Below, piece by piece: positions 7,444 through 15,703 of a DNA stretch of 29,533 bases (its first letter is position 1; every line of letters starts with the position of its first letter). The DNA is from JBBQXY01 sp051004815. Its GTDB lineage: Bacteria; Chloroflexota; Ktedonobacteria; Ktedonobacterales; Ktedonobacteraceae. The DNA lies in NCBI GenBank assembly GCA_051004815.1, contig JBPCJY010000226.1:1-29533 (forward strand). Direction: 5' to 3'. Made by a program: the position numbers and the translations under genes. The notes under the pieces were generated by a model. That model saw only the letters and a program-made list of their open reading frames with translations. It was not told where the DNA came from and did no database searches.

Positions 7444-9531
7444 GTGCATTTTTCCGATCTGGGCTACATGGCCCTCGTGCTTGCTTTAGGGTTTGCCGCA
7501 TTTACAGGAAGCATCGCTGTAATTGGCGCGATACGCCAGAAGCCACTGCTGATTAGCAGTGCGCGGCGCGGCGTGCTGGCAGTGGCGTTTTTCCTGCTAT
7601 TAGCCTCAGCCTCTCTGATCGCCTCGTTCCTTGTGCATGACTTCGGCGTGAGCTACGTAGCGCAGCACTCCAACCTTGCCATGCCATGGTACTATACGAC
7701 CTCCGCTTTTTATGGTGGGCAAGAGGGATCGTTGCTGTATTGGGCTTTGATGCTGGGTGTTTTCTCGGCTATCTTCGCGGTGACGGCGCGTCGTGCGCCC
7801 ACGGTCATGGTTCCCTATGTCATCGCCACCTTAATGGGCATCCAAATATTCCTGTCACTTATGCTCTGCACGGTCTCCAATCCCTTCGTGCGTCTACCCG
7901 TCGCTCCACCTGATGGGAACGGGCTGAATCCACTGCTGATGGACCCAGGGATGTTGGTGCATCCGCCTATGCTGCTAATGGGCTATATGAGCTTCTCGCT
8001 GCCCTTTGCCTTTGCCGTGGCGGCGATGGTAACAGGTAAATTGGATAGTGAATGGCTGCGCTCGATTCGACGTTGGACACTGGCTGCGTGGTCAATTCAG
8101 ACGGTAGGTCTTATTTTGGGGGCGTGGTGGGCTTATCACGTCCTGGGTTGGGGCGGATATTGGGGCTGGGATCCAGTAGAGAATGCCGCTCTATTGCCGT
8201 GGTTGACGGCGACGGCTTTTCTGCACTCATCAATGGTGCAGGAGCGACGTGGTATGCTCAAGGTGTGGAACCTGGTGCTGGTGGTGGCTTCCTTTGTACT
8301 CTCGATTTTTGGCACCTTTGAGGTGCGCAGTGGTATCATCAGCTCGGTGCATTCGTTCGCCTATTCTGATATTGGCGCATACTTTCTGACCTTCCTGGTC
8401 ATAGTGATTGTATTCAGCACTATTTTGTTTGTCTATCGCTTGCCCAAGATGCACCCCGAACAGGAATTTGACTCCGTTGTGTCGCGTGAGGGTATCTTCC
8501 TCTTGAATAACCTGCTGCTGGTTGGTATCGCCTTTGCCACGTTGTGGGGTACGATTTTCCCACTCATAACGGCGGCAACGGGCCAGCAGACGATGACCGT
8601 TGGTCCGCCATTCTACGACGCGGTCAATGGGCCGCTCTTTGTACTATTGATAGTAGCAATGGGTGTGGGGCCGCTGCTGGCATGGCGGCGCACTTCAACG
8701 CATGTGTTGTGGCGCAATCTAGGTATACCGGCATTGGCTGCCGCGCTGTGTGCCTCGATATTGCCACTGCTGGGTATACGCAATGTCTGGGCGAATATTG
8801 GCTTTGCCGTGTGTTCGTTTACCACGATGGCCATTCTGTATGAACTCTGGCGCGGCATGCGTGTGCGACATAGCCATGGCGAAGCCTATCCCGTCGCACT
8901 CTTTATGCTCATCAATCGCTATCGTCAACGTTATGGCGGCTATATTGTCCACCTTGGGTTGGTGCTGCTAGCGGTCGGTGTGATTGGGTCGCAGTTCTTC
9001 CAGGTGCAGAAGGATTCCGTGCTGAATCCTGGGCAGGAGATGAACGTTGCTGGCTACAAGCTAACCTACTTTGGTAACATTGAGGAAACTGGCCCCGGCA
9101 CTGATACAATCAAAGCTATCCTACAGGTGTGGCGCGATGGACAGTTGCAGCACTATATCTATCCAGGGCGCGAATTTTATCAAAACTTTGGCAACCAACC
9201 GGCTAGCCAGATCTCCATCTCGACCTTTGGCTTGACCGATGTTTACGTCTTGCTGGACGATTGGAATGGCGCGTCACAAGCCACTATCCGCGTATTCATT
9301 AATCCACTGACCCCACTGGTCTGGTATGGTGGTTTATTCATGTTGCTGGGCGGTATTGTTTGCTGGTGGCCTGAACGAAGGAAGCGCATCGTCACCGTGC
9401 GTTCGCCTGTTGCGCAACGGAAGCGTGTGGGCGGCATAGCTATAGCTACTGCGACAAATGGAAATTCTGCGCAAGCACTCTCTAAGAGCACAAAAGCTGC
9501 GGGACACGATGATGAGGAGGTAGTGGTTTGA
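7444..9531 (+). CDS. ccmF: Cytochrome c heme lyase subunit CcmF
   Basis: This 695-residue polytopic membrane protein has the heme-handling WWD domain (WGGYWGWDPVENA, about residues 236-250) and the flanking conserved histidines H173 (LVHPPML) and H261 (LHSSMVQERRG). CcmF accepts heme from CcmE and joins it to the reduced CXXCH cysteines of apocytochrome c, working with CcmH. A large periplasmic domain lies between the last helices (about residues 505-620), as in the family. Its length is close to the usual 650. The GTG at 7444 lies 12 nt after ccmE, with GAAGGA as ribosome binding site. It overlaps the next gene by 4 nt. Confidence 0.95.
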   Translation: MHFSDLGYMALVLALGFAAFTGSIAVIGAIRQKPLLISSARRGVLAVAFFLLLASASLIASFLVHDFGVSYVAQHSNLAMPWYYTTSAFYGGQEGSLLYWALMLGVFSAIFAVTARRAPTVMVPYVIATLMGIQIFLSLMLCTVSNPFVRLPVAPPDGNGLNPLLMDPGMLVHPPMLLMGYMSFSLPFAFAVAAMVTGKLDSEWLRSIRRWTLAAWSIQTVGLILGAWWAYHVLGWGGYWGWDPVENAALLPWLTATAFLHSSMVQERRGMLKVWNLVLVVASFVLSIFGTFEVRSGIISSVHSFAYSDIGAYFLTFLVIVIVFSTILFVYRLPKMHPEQEFDSVVSREGIFLLNNLLLVGIAFATLWGTIFPLITAATGQQTMTVGPPFYDAVNGPLFVLLIVAMGVGPLLAWRRTSTHVLWRNLGIPALAAALCASILPLLGIRNVWANIGFAVCSFTTMAILYELWRGMRVRHSHGEAYPVALFMLINRYRQRYGGYIVHLGLVLLAVGVIGSQFFQVQKDSVLNPGQEMNVAGYKLTYFGNIEETGPGTDTIKAILQVWRDGQLQHYIYPGREFYQNFGNQPASQISISTFGLTDVYVLLDDWNGASQATIRVFINPLTPLVWYGGLFMLLGGIVCWWPERRKRIVTVRSPVAQRKRVGGIAIATATNGNSAQALSKSTKAAGHDDEEVVV

Positions 9532-10127
9532 GTGGTTTAATGAGTAATGTAAAAGGAATGAAGCGGAAACGCCCACTCTTTATAGCTATCGCGGTTATTG
9601 CTATCGTGGGGGCAATCTGGTCTTACGTGTTTCTCTCGACGCCGTCGCAACAGACGCTCGACCAACAGGCACATGATGTGGGCGAACAGTTGAAATGCCC
9701 GGTCTGCCAGAGCGAATCGGTAGCTGACTCAACTTCTACCCTGGCGCAGCAGATGCGTGGGGTAATTCGCCAGCAGTTGCAAGCCGGTAAATCGGAACAA
9801 GAGGTTATCGCATATTTTCAGGCGCGGTATGGCAACCAGATCGTGTGGTCGCCACAATGGCAAGGCTTTTCCATGCTGGCATGGCTTGTCCCCATCGTTC
9901 TGCTGCTGGGTGGCTTTATCTTGCTCTTCTTTGTGCTGAGAGATTGGCACAAAGTGTCTCCGGCCAATAGCCCAGGTAATGGGGGGAATTCAGGCACGAC
10001 TGAAGCTGAGTCGTTTGAGGAAGATGAGCCAGAGTTAGAGCGTTTCCGTGTGCGGCTTGAAAGAGAACTGGCGGAAGAAGACCCCATTTTTATGCAGGCA
10101 AGCAGAAGTAGACGGGAGGCTCTATGA
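9528..10127 (+). CDS. ccmH: Cytochrome c maturation protein CcmH
   Basis: This 199-residue protein contains the CcmH signature LKCPVCQSESVADS with Cys57 and Cys60 of the redox pair, which in the family forms a mixed disulfide with apocytochrome c and presents it to CcmF. One hydrophobic segment lies at about residues 16-36 and another at about 110-132. A TTG at 9528 is the best start because GAGGAGG ends 7 nt before it; an ATG at 9540 would be 12 nt further on. The C-terminal 60 residues form an acidic cytoplasmic tail (EEDEPELERFRVRLEREL) longer than in many relatives. It overlaps ccmF and the next gene by 4 nt each, which suggests translational coupling. Confidence 0.92.
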   Translation: MSGLMSNVKGMKRKRPLFIAIAVIAIVGAIWSYVFLSTPSQQTLDQQAHDVGEQLKCPVCQSESVADSTSTLAQQMRGVIRQQLQAGKSEQEVIAYFQARYGNQIVWSPQWQGFSMLAWLVPIVLLLGGFILLFFVLRDWHKVSPANSPGNGGNSGTTEAESFEEDEPELERFRVRLERELAEEDPIFMQASRSRREAL

Positions 10128-10528
10128 TGCAGTTTTTGCCTATCCTTATTGCCCTCGTGTTGGGCGTGCTAGCCCTGGTTTTTGTGCTCAATCCGCTCTA
10201 TCGGCGTAAACCAACACAAGAAACTGCTACATCCCCGGCAAGTCAGGCAGGACGAGAAAGTACTCATGGTGAATTAGCGTCCCTGTCTAACGGCGAGAAA
10301 GCTTCTTTGGAGAACGAACAGGCGGCGCGTGGAGCTATCCAGGAGGTTGAGCTTGATTATCAGCTCGGCAACATCTCTGAAGCTGATTATCGTTCGTTAC
10401 GTGAACGCTATTTGCGTCGCGCCCTGGTGGCCATGAAATCACGCTATGACCGCGAACAAGAGCTTGATGATCCCATCGAAGCACAATTGCGCACAATGAG
10501 AGAGAATAATGGCCGCACCGAACAGTAA
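10124..10528 (+). CDS. CcmI-like membrane protein lacking TPRs
   Basis: This 134-residue protein has one N-terminal membrane helix (about residues 4-24), a polar linker, then a helical hairpin at about 68-103 (AIQEVELDYQLGNISEADY followed by RSLRERYLRR). This hairpin resembles the cytoplasmic segment of CcmI, where ExELDxxxGxxSExxY-x-x-L is typical. CcmI normally has a long TPR region that binds apocytochrome c; that part is missing. It probably assists CcmFH by inference from position, since it overlaps ccmH by 4 nt (ATGA) and the next gene by 20 nt. A second start codon (ATGATG) lies at 10127. Confidence 0.65.
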   Translation: MMQFLPILIALVLGVLALVFVLNPLYRRKPTQETATSPASQAGRESTHGELASLSNGEKASLENEQAARGAIQEVELDYQLGNISEADYRSLRERYLRRALVAMKSRYDREQELDDPIEAQLRTMRENNGRTEQ

Positions 10529-11873
10529 TTATGATAGCCAATCACGCCACCTCCCTGCCCCTCGCGGGTACCCTGGGGCGCCTGCGTGGTGGGGAGCTGC
10601 GCGGCGTGGAACCGCATCGCTCCCTTGGCCGTTCCTGGTCGCCTTAATAACCTGCTCTTTTCTGTTGCTATACCTCGTACCGACGGCTCACGCGGCGAGT
10701 GGGGGGCGTATTGCCGGGCAGTTGCTGGATGGGACGCGGAAGAATGCGCCTGTGGCGGGACAGAGCGTTACTTTGCAGAGGGCGCAGGGCAACATTTCGC
10801 AGGACTTGACCACCGTTAAAACGGATGCCCATGGGGCTTACACATTTAGTAACCTGGCCACTGATAGCGGGATTAGCTATGCTGTCTATACCAAATACCA
10901 GGGGGCGCAATACACTACTGCTGTGCTTACGCTGACGAGCAAGTCGGTGCAACAGGTCAACCTCACGGTGTACGAGGCGACAACGAGTACTGCCGATATC
11001 GCGATTGTACGGGCGACGGTGTTATTGCGTGAACCGGATGCACAGAAGGGGCTGGTGAGCGTTTCAGAATTGTTCATCTTCAGGAATCTGAATGCTCACA
11101 TCTATGTTGGTTCGCTTGATGCCAGTCAAGGGAAACCGAACGCGCTGCTCTTTACGCTGCCACATACGGCACGCAATGTCTCGTTGGGCAAAGGCTTTGA
11201 TGGCTATACCGCCATCCAGGTCAATAGTGGTTTCGCCTCGGATGCTGCTGTTCCCCCTGGCGATTCGCAGTTTGCCTTTACCTTTGATATGCCATATACA
11301 CTATCCAGCTATGACTTTGACTATACCGTTCAGTATCCCACAGTGCAGTTAATGCTGCTGATCCCCCCGGACATTCACGCCAGTTCAAGTGTATTGTCAG
11401 CGCAAGGGCCAGTTACCGCGGATCAGCGACCGTTGGATCTGTTTCAGGCGACCGCTTTGACACCCAATCAGGTAGTCCATGTTCAATTAGATGGCTTGCC
11501 AGTCATTGCGCTGGTTCCAGGCGGTGTCAGTACGCCCACTAACTCTGGTGTACCCTGGTTCATTATAGTGCTGTGTGTGATGGCCGTAATTTTGCTTGGC
11601 ACATGGTTGCTCTATCGCTCCACGCGCCATACCGCGACCAATGCAACCCGCAGAAAAAAAGGGCAACGTGTACAACAAAGAGCGCAACCCGCGAAAAAAG
11701 TGACGGCGAAGATGGCTGATACTTCTACCAGAGAGCAGGCGTTGCTCCAGGAATTGTTGGCACTGGATGAGAGCTATGAAGCTGGCAAGTTGAAGAAAAC
11801 GGTCTACCAGGAACGCCGAACGAGGCTTAAGGCTCAATTGAGTACACTGATGAGCGAGCAGGTGACTTCGTGA
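10509..11873 (+). CDS. Secreted-domain membrane protein with CcmI-like cytoplasmic tail, in the ccm cluster
   Basis: This 454-residue protein is not a known Ccm component. A long, Pro/Gly-rich N-terminus precedes a signal segment (about 38-62, ending AHA). Next comes an Ig-like/carboxypeptidase-regulatory-like beta domain at about 66-160 (GRIAGQLLDG to NLTVYEA, with the DAHGAYTFSNL turn), then a further beta-rich domain (about 165-335). A membrane helix follows at 349-369, then a basic linker and a helical hairpin at 410-448 (LLALDESYEAGKLKKTVYQE). That hairpin matches the one in the preceding CcmI-like protein. The gene overlaps its upstream neighbour by 20 nt and ccmA by 4 nt. It may dock apocytochrome or CcmABCD to CcmFH; this is inference. 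Confidence 0.7.
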   Translation: MAAPNSNYDSQSRHLPAPRGYPGAPAWWGAARRGTASLPWPFLVALITCSFLLLYLVPTAHAASGGRIAGQLLDGTRKNAPVAGQSVTLQRAQGNISQDLTTVKTDAHGAYTFSNLATDSGISYAVYTKYQGAQYTTAVLTLTSKSVQQVNLTVYEATTSTADIAIVRATVLLREPDAQKGLVSVSELFIFRNLNAHIYVGSLDASQGKPNALLFTLPHTARNVSLGKGFDGYTAIQVNSGFASDAAVPPGDSQFAFTFDMPYTLSSYDFDYTVQYPTVQLMLLIPPDIHASSSVLSAQGPVTADQRPLDLFQATALTPNQVVHVQLDGLPVIALVPGGVSTPTNSGVPWFIIVLCVMAVILLGTWLLYRSTRHTATNATRRKKGQRVQQRAQPAKKVTAKMADTSTREQALLQELLALDESYEAGKLKKTVYQERRTRLKAQLSTLMSEQVTS

Positions 11874-12592
11874 AACCGGTAAGCGATCTTTCCTTGGAGA
11901 TACAGGGGCTGAAGAAGAGTTTTGGTTTCAAGCCCATCTTGCGCGGTATCGACCTGGAGTTATATCGCGGTCAGCGTATGGCACTGATGGGAGCCAATGG
12001 CACAGGCAAAACAACGTTCTTGCGCATCCTGGCGGGATTGACCAAACCGAGTGCGGGGACAGTGTGCGTCAATGGATTGGATATTGTGCAGGATGCTCAG
12101 CAGGTGCGTCGTCTGGTCGGCTTTGTGGCGCACCAACCGTATCTCTACGAGGAGTTGACGGCCCTGGAGAATCTGTTGTTCTTTGGCAAGATGTATACCG
12201 TTATTGATGCGCAAGAGCGAGCTATACACCTGTTGCGCCGCGTTGGGTTGGAGAAAAAAGCCAGGGAGCGCGTTACCACATTGTCGCGTGGGCAGGTGCA
12301 ACGCTTGTCCCTGGCAAGAGCGTTACTGCACACGCCACAACTGCTTCTGCTAGACGAGCCAGACACGGGACTTGACCAGGAAGGGCACGAATTGATAGAG
12401 GCGGTGCTGGCCGAACATATCGCACAGGGTGGCACCGCTCTTTTTACAACGCATCAACCGGAACGTGCTCTAAAACTGGGCGATAGTATTGTACTATTAC
12501 AAGGTGGGCGCGTTGCATTTCAGCAGAGAACGGCAGGGCTGGAGTTGGATCGTTTGCAGCTTTCTTATGCAGAGGCGGTATCGTTATCATGA
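11870..12592 (+). CDS. ccmA: Heme exporter ATP-binding protein CcmA
   Basis: This 240-residue protein is an ABC-transporter ATPase with Walker A GANGTGKTT (41-49), signature LSRGQ (138-142) and Walker B LLLLDEP (158-164), followed by DTGLD and the switch histidine in TTHQP. With CcmB and CcmC it forms the complex that uses ATP to release heme-loaded CcmE. The family assignment as CcmA rather than a generic ABC ATPase rests on the CcmB and CcmC genes downstream. The GTG start overlaps the stop of the preceding gene (GTGA), and it overlaps ccmB by 4 nt. Confidence 0.92.
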   Translation: MKPVSDLSLEIQGLKKSFGFKPILRGIDLELYRGQRMALMGANGTGKTTFLRILAGLTKPSAGTVCVNGLDIVQDAQQVRRLVGFVAHQPYLYEELTALENLLFFGKMYTVIDAQERAIHLLRRVGLEKKARERVTTLSRGQVQRLSLARALLHTPQLLLLDEPDTGLDQEGHELIEAVLAEHIAQGGTALFTTHQPERALKLGDSIVLLQGGRVAFQQRTAGLELDRLQLSYAEAVSLS

Positions 12593-13254
12593 TTTTTCTT
12601 GAGCAAGTAGTGGCGATTCTCTGGAAAGATGTGCGCTACGAATTGCGCAGCAAGCAGATGTGGACGGGCATGGGCCTGTTCGCGATCCTTGTGCTGGTGA
12701 TCTTCAACTTTGCTTTTGATCTGCGTGTGGATAATAAAGCTGCCGTCGCCCCCGGAGCGTTGTGGGTCGCGTTCGTCTTCGCCAGTATGCTGGGATTGGG
12801 GCGCACCATTGCCGCCGAGCGCGAAAAAGGCTCGATGGATCGTCTTTTGCTCTGTCCAGTGGATCGCAAAGCTATCTACCTTGCGAAACTGCTGGGAAAT
12901 ATGCTATTTATCGGAGTAGTAGAAATTGTGGCCTTACCGATTTTCGCGGTCCTATTCGACATTCCGTTGTTCGTAGGCGTGTTCTTGCCGGTTGTTTTAC
13001 TCGGCACCCTGGGTATCGCGGCGGTGGGAACACTCTTTTCGGCAATGGCGGCGGCGACACAGGCGCGAGAATTGCTCTTGCCGATCCTGGTCTTTCCCTT
13101 GATTGTACCCATCGTTATTGGCGCGGTACGCGTCACCGGTTCATTGATGGTACCGGCAGCTAACGAGCCACCATGGTTAGGCTTGATTGCCGCCTTTGAT
13201 ATTATCTTTCTGAGCGTCTCTATGCTCACCTTTGAATATGTTGTCGAAGAATAG
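12589..13254 (+). CDS. ccmB: Heme exporter permease CcmB
   Basis: This 221-residue protein has about six membrane helices, matching CcmB in length (about 220). The family-typical stretch ERE-K-GSMDRLLLCPVDR after the second helix and the LLLPILVFPLIVPI segment are visible. It pairs with CcmA as the membrane part of the ABC module that releases holo-CcmE. The ATG overlaps the ccmA stop (ATGA), so translation is probably coupled. The 56-nt gap that follows carries a perfect palindrome. Confidence 0.92.
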   Translation: MIFLEQVVAILWKDVRYELRSKQMWTGMGLFAILVLVIFNFAFDLRVDNKAAVAPGALWVAFVFASMLGLGRTIAAEREKGSMDRLLLCPVDRKAIYLAKLLGNMLFIGVVEIVALPIFAVLFDIPLFVGVFLPVVLLGTLGIAAVGTLFSAMAAATQARELLLPILVFPLIVPIVIGAVRVTGSLMVPAANEPPWLGLIAAFDIIFLSVSMLTFEYVVEE

Positions 13255-13264
13255 CTAATCCGCA

Positions 13265-13278
13265 CCAGGGTACCCTGG
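13265..13278. repeat. Perfect 14-bp palindrome between ccmB and ccmC
   Basis: CCAGGGTACCCTGG reads the same on both strands and lies in the only sizeable gap inside the ccmA-ccmD run. The 13-mer GGGTACCCTGGGG at 13268-13280 recurs exactly at 10566-10578, inside the N-terminal coding region of the 454-residue protein, and a related GGGTACC core is at 19348-19354. It may be part of a dispersed repeat rather than an operator. Confidence 0.6.
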
Positions 13279-13310
13279 GGAGGCGGGGAGCGGCTTGCAG
13301 GAGTACTTTT

Positions 13311-14054
13311 ATGGCATTAGCCAAACGAGAAACAAGCATTGAGCAACGAGAGGTCGTTGTGGGAACAACAAAGGGCAGCCCAGGGCGCCCTATCGTTTCC
13401 ATGATCTTGTTAGCTCTCACCTTTGTCAGTGTGATGATCGCTATCGGCATGATTTTTCTGTATGTGCCAACCGATGCGGTTGAAGGGATACCGCAACGTA
13501 TCTTCTACTTCCATGTGCCGGTTGCCTGGATTGGCATGCTGGCCTTTGGGGTGCTAGCGATAGGCGGTATTGGCTATCTCTGGAAGAAGGACGAACGTTG
13601 GGATTGGCTGGCCCGTGCGTCCGCTGAGATCGGGACGGTATTTATCACACTGGCTCTGATCACTGGCTCTATCTGGGGACGTACAACATGGGGGACTTGG
13701 TGGACATGGGATGCCCGCCTGACCACGACGCTGATCCTCTGGTTCATTTATATTGGCTACATGATGTTGCGCAGCTATATGGGACGTACACCCGCCAGTG
13801 CGCGTTCCGCCGCCGTGCTTGGCATTATTGGTGTCATCGACGTACCTATTATTTACGAGTCTGTCAACTGGTGGCGCACGCTGCATCCACAGCCAGAGGT
13901 AGGCGTTCCTGGCGCGTTGCCGCCCAGTGTAGTGCTCACTTTGATGGTTTCACTGCTGTCGTTTACGTTGCTCTACAGTTTCTTGATGATCCAGGTTTAC
14001 CAGTTACAAAAAATGCAAACACTGGCGCAACGTCTGCGTGCCAGCGTGGAATAG
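13311..14054 (+). CDS. ccmC: Heme exporter / CcmE heme-loading protein CcmC
   Basis: This 247-residue protein has six membrane helices and the WWD-type motif WGTWWTWDAR (127-136), flanked by the two heme-ligand histidines H68 (FHVPVAW) and H192 (TLHPQPEV). CcmC presents heme to CcmE and forms the initial holo-CcmE adduct. The ATG at 13311 follows AGGAG with a suitable spacer. The N-terminal 27 residues are polar and longer than in many relatives. A small CcmD-sized gene follows. Confidence 0.94.
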   Translation: MALAKRETSIEQREVVVGTTKGSPGRPIVSMILLALTFVSVMIAIGMIFLYVPTDAVEGIPQRIFYFHVPVAWIGMLAFGVLAIGGIGYLWKKDERWDWLARASAEIGTVFITLALITGSIWGRTTWGTWWTWDARLTTTLILWFIYIGYMMLRSYMGRTPASARSAAVLGIIGVIDVPIIYESVNWWRTLHPQPEVGVPGALPPSVVLTLMVSLLSFTLLYSFLMIQVYQLQKMQTLAQRLRASVE

Positions 14055-14095
14055 TGGTATTCAAGTCGTATATCAATCAAGAGGAAGATATAATC

Positions 14096-14251
14096 ATGCA
14101 AGGATTGAATTATCTCATCGCTGCCTACGCCATCGTTTGGGTTGGCCTGTTTGTTTACCTGGCGGTAGTCATGTTGCGCATTCGCGGCGTGCATACCGAA
14201 CTTGCTGCCGTCGCGGAACTCGTACGCGAGCAAGAGAAAAAGAAAGTTTAA
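14096..14251 (+). CDS. ccmD: CcmD-like small membrane protein
   Basis: This 51-residue protein consists of one membrane helix (about residues 6-28) followed by a charged helix ending in EQEKKKV. Size, topology and its place just after ccmC match CcmD, a small subunit that stabilises CcmABC and helps release holo-CcmE. The ATG at 14096 follows GAGGAAG at a good distance. The sequence is too short to assign by motif, so the call rests mainly on position and topology. Confidence 0.75.
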   Translation: MQGLNYLIAAYAIVWVGLFVYLAVVMLRIRGVHTELAAVAELVREQEKKKV

Positions 14252-14271
14252 GTTAGAACAAGGAAAAGCAT

Positions 14272-14739
14272 GTGAGCATAACAGAAAAAAACACCGAGGG
14301 AGAAACCTCAAACGCTAATAAAGAGCGTGACTCAAGAGGGAACACGTTACGTATTGTCTCGCTAGTAGTGGGTGACGCTTTATGTTTCTTCATCTTCGCG
14401 GCCATCGGGCGCGGTAATCATGGTGAGGCGACAGGTTTAGCGGCGATACCGCAAATTACGGTGACGGCCCTGCCGTTTCTCACGGGCTGGTTTCTTGTTG
14501 CCCCTTTTGTGGGGGCGTTTCGCCGGGATGTGATGGCCAATCCGCGCAAGATGGCATCGCGTACCCTGCTGTCATGGGTGCTGGCATGGCCGGTGGCGAT
14601 GGCAATACGCGGCATTTTTGTCGATCACGGCATCCCGCCGCTAACGTTTGCCCTCATCACACTGGTCTTCAATACGCTTATTCTACAGCTTTGGCGTTGG
14701 CCTTATGCGCTAAATAATAGCATCAAAAAGCGAAGGTAA
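14272..14739 (+). CDS. DUF3054 family membrane protein
   Basis: This 155-residue protein has a polar N-terminus of about 27 residues and four hydrophobic segments. VSLVVGDALCFFIFAAIGR, GWFLVAPFVGAF and the WPVAMAIRGI region are typical of DUF3054 proteins, whose function is unknown. The GTG at 14272 follows AAGGA with a 7-nt spacer. It begins 20 nt after the CcmD-like gene and is the last member of the cluster before a palindromic element, so it is probably cotranscribed with the ccm genes. Confidence 0.75.
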   Translation: MSITEKNTEGETSNANKERDSRGNTLRIVSLVVGDALCFFIFAAIGRGNHGEATGLAAIPQITVTALPFLTGWFLVAPFVGAFRRDVMANPRKMASRTLLSWVLAWPVAMAIRGIFVDHGIPPLTFALITLVFNTLILQLWRWPYALNNSIKKRR

Positions 14740-14760
14740 AATAAAGACTCATAGAAATGC

Positions 14761-14925
14761 TGCTGTTGTGACAGACATTTGGAGAGAAGCCTGTCCGCTC
14801 ACGGACAGGAGAGGGATTCGGCCTGTCATTCTGAGCAGAGCGAAGAATCTCTCGCTCGCCCAGGTGCAGATTCTTCGCTGCGCTCAGAATGACAGGCTTC
14901 TCTCCAAATGTCTGCTGTTGTGACA
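14761..14925. repeat. Nested palindromic (MITE/REP-like) element with 13-nt flanking direct repeats
   Basis: A 13-nt direct repeat (TGCTGTTGTGACA) stands at 14761-14773 and 14913-14925. Immediately inside are 24-bp perfect inverted ends (14772-14795 and 14891-14914). Within these is a second imperfect inverted repeat (about 14821-14850 with 14868-14897) containing the GTCATTCTGAGC core that recurs in many bacterial genomes, and a small hairpin CCTGTCC/GGACAGG near 14790-14810. The right arm can pair with either left arm. There is no transposase. It lies after the ccm cluster and could also stop transcription. Confidence 0.75.
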
Positions 14926-14978
14926 ATGTGGTTGCATTCTCTCAATCAATGAGGTATCCTCTATAGTAGGAGGGACTG

Positions 14979-15701
14979 GTGAGAGATATGTCGGCTGAGA
15001 CAAACATACAGGCTGCTAGCAACCCGTTCCTGGCGCCGCATACCTATCCAGGTAGGCTCATCGTTGCGGAAGGTTTGGATGGTTCCGGGAAGAGTACCCA
15101 ACTTCGATTGCTACAGTTTTGGCTCCAGGCGGAAGGGTACGAAGTCGTTATTACCGAATTAATACCCTCGAAACTCATCAAGCGGGCGTTGAAAATCGGG
15201 AAGAAACAGGGATCGCTGGACCCCTTACTATTAAGCATGCTGCATGCCGCCGATTTTGCTGAACTGTATGAGCACGAAATATTGCCCGCGCTTCAACGCG
15301 GTGCTATTGTACTCGCCGACCGCTATATTTATACCGCGCTGGCTCGCGATATTGTGCATGGGGTTGAGCGTAGCTGGATTGAAGAGGTCTATGCCTTCGC
15401 GGCCAAACCAGACCTGGGCGTCTATTTTCATATTAGCGCGGATCAATCGCTGGAACGCACATTGAGTCATCACCCGCGCATAAAATATTATCAGGCTGGT
15501 ATGGACCTTGGTTTGAGCAGAGACCCCATCGCGAGCTTTCAAGCTTTTCAGCAGCGTATATTACGCGAGTATGAGGCTATGACTGAGAGCTATGGCCTGT
15601 TGCGTCTGGATGCCAGTTTACCTGTCAAGCAGCAGCAGCGCATCTTGCGGGATGCTGTAGAGAAAACGCTACCGGACGAATACAATTTGCATGAGGAGTG
15701 A
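14979..15701 (+). CDS. tmk: Thymidylate kinase-type P-loop nucleotide kinase
   Basis: This 240-residue protein matches thymidylate kinase, which makes dTDP from dTMP and ATP. Walker A EGLDGSGKSTQ is at about residues 31-41. DRYIYTALARD, with the DRY motif that contacts substrate, is central. The segment YYQAGMDLGLSRDPIASF near the C-terminus is typical of the family's lid region. The GTG at 14979 has AGGAGGG 4-5 nt upstream; ATG at 14988 is an alternative. A weak promoter-like pair (TTGCAT at 14932, TATCCT at 14955) lies upstream. It is followed, with the stop within the next start region, by a divergent paralogue. Confidence 0.85.
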   Translation: MRDMSAETNIQAASNPFLAPHTYPGRLIVAEGLDGSGKSTQLRLLQFWLQAEGYEVVITELIPSKLIKRALKIGKKQGSLDPLLLSMLHAADFAELYEHEILPALQRGAIVLADRYIYTALARDIVHGVERSWIEEVYAFAAKPDLGVYFHISADQSLERTLSHHPRIKYYQAGMDLGLSRDPIASFQAFQQRILREYEAMTESYGLLRLDASLPVKQQQRILRDAVEKTLPDEYNLHEE

Positions 15702-15703
15702 TG

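Noticed and set aside
14723..14926. 67-residue minus-strand open frame reading SAAKNL and LRSAQNDR
   Set aside because: It is the translation of the palindromic element; such peptides recur wherever this repeat is found and have no gene signals.
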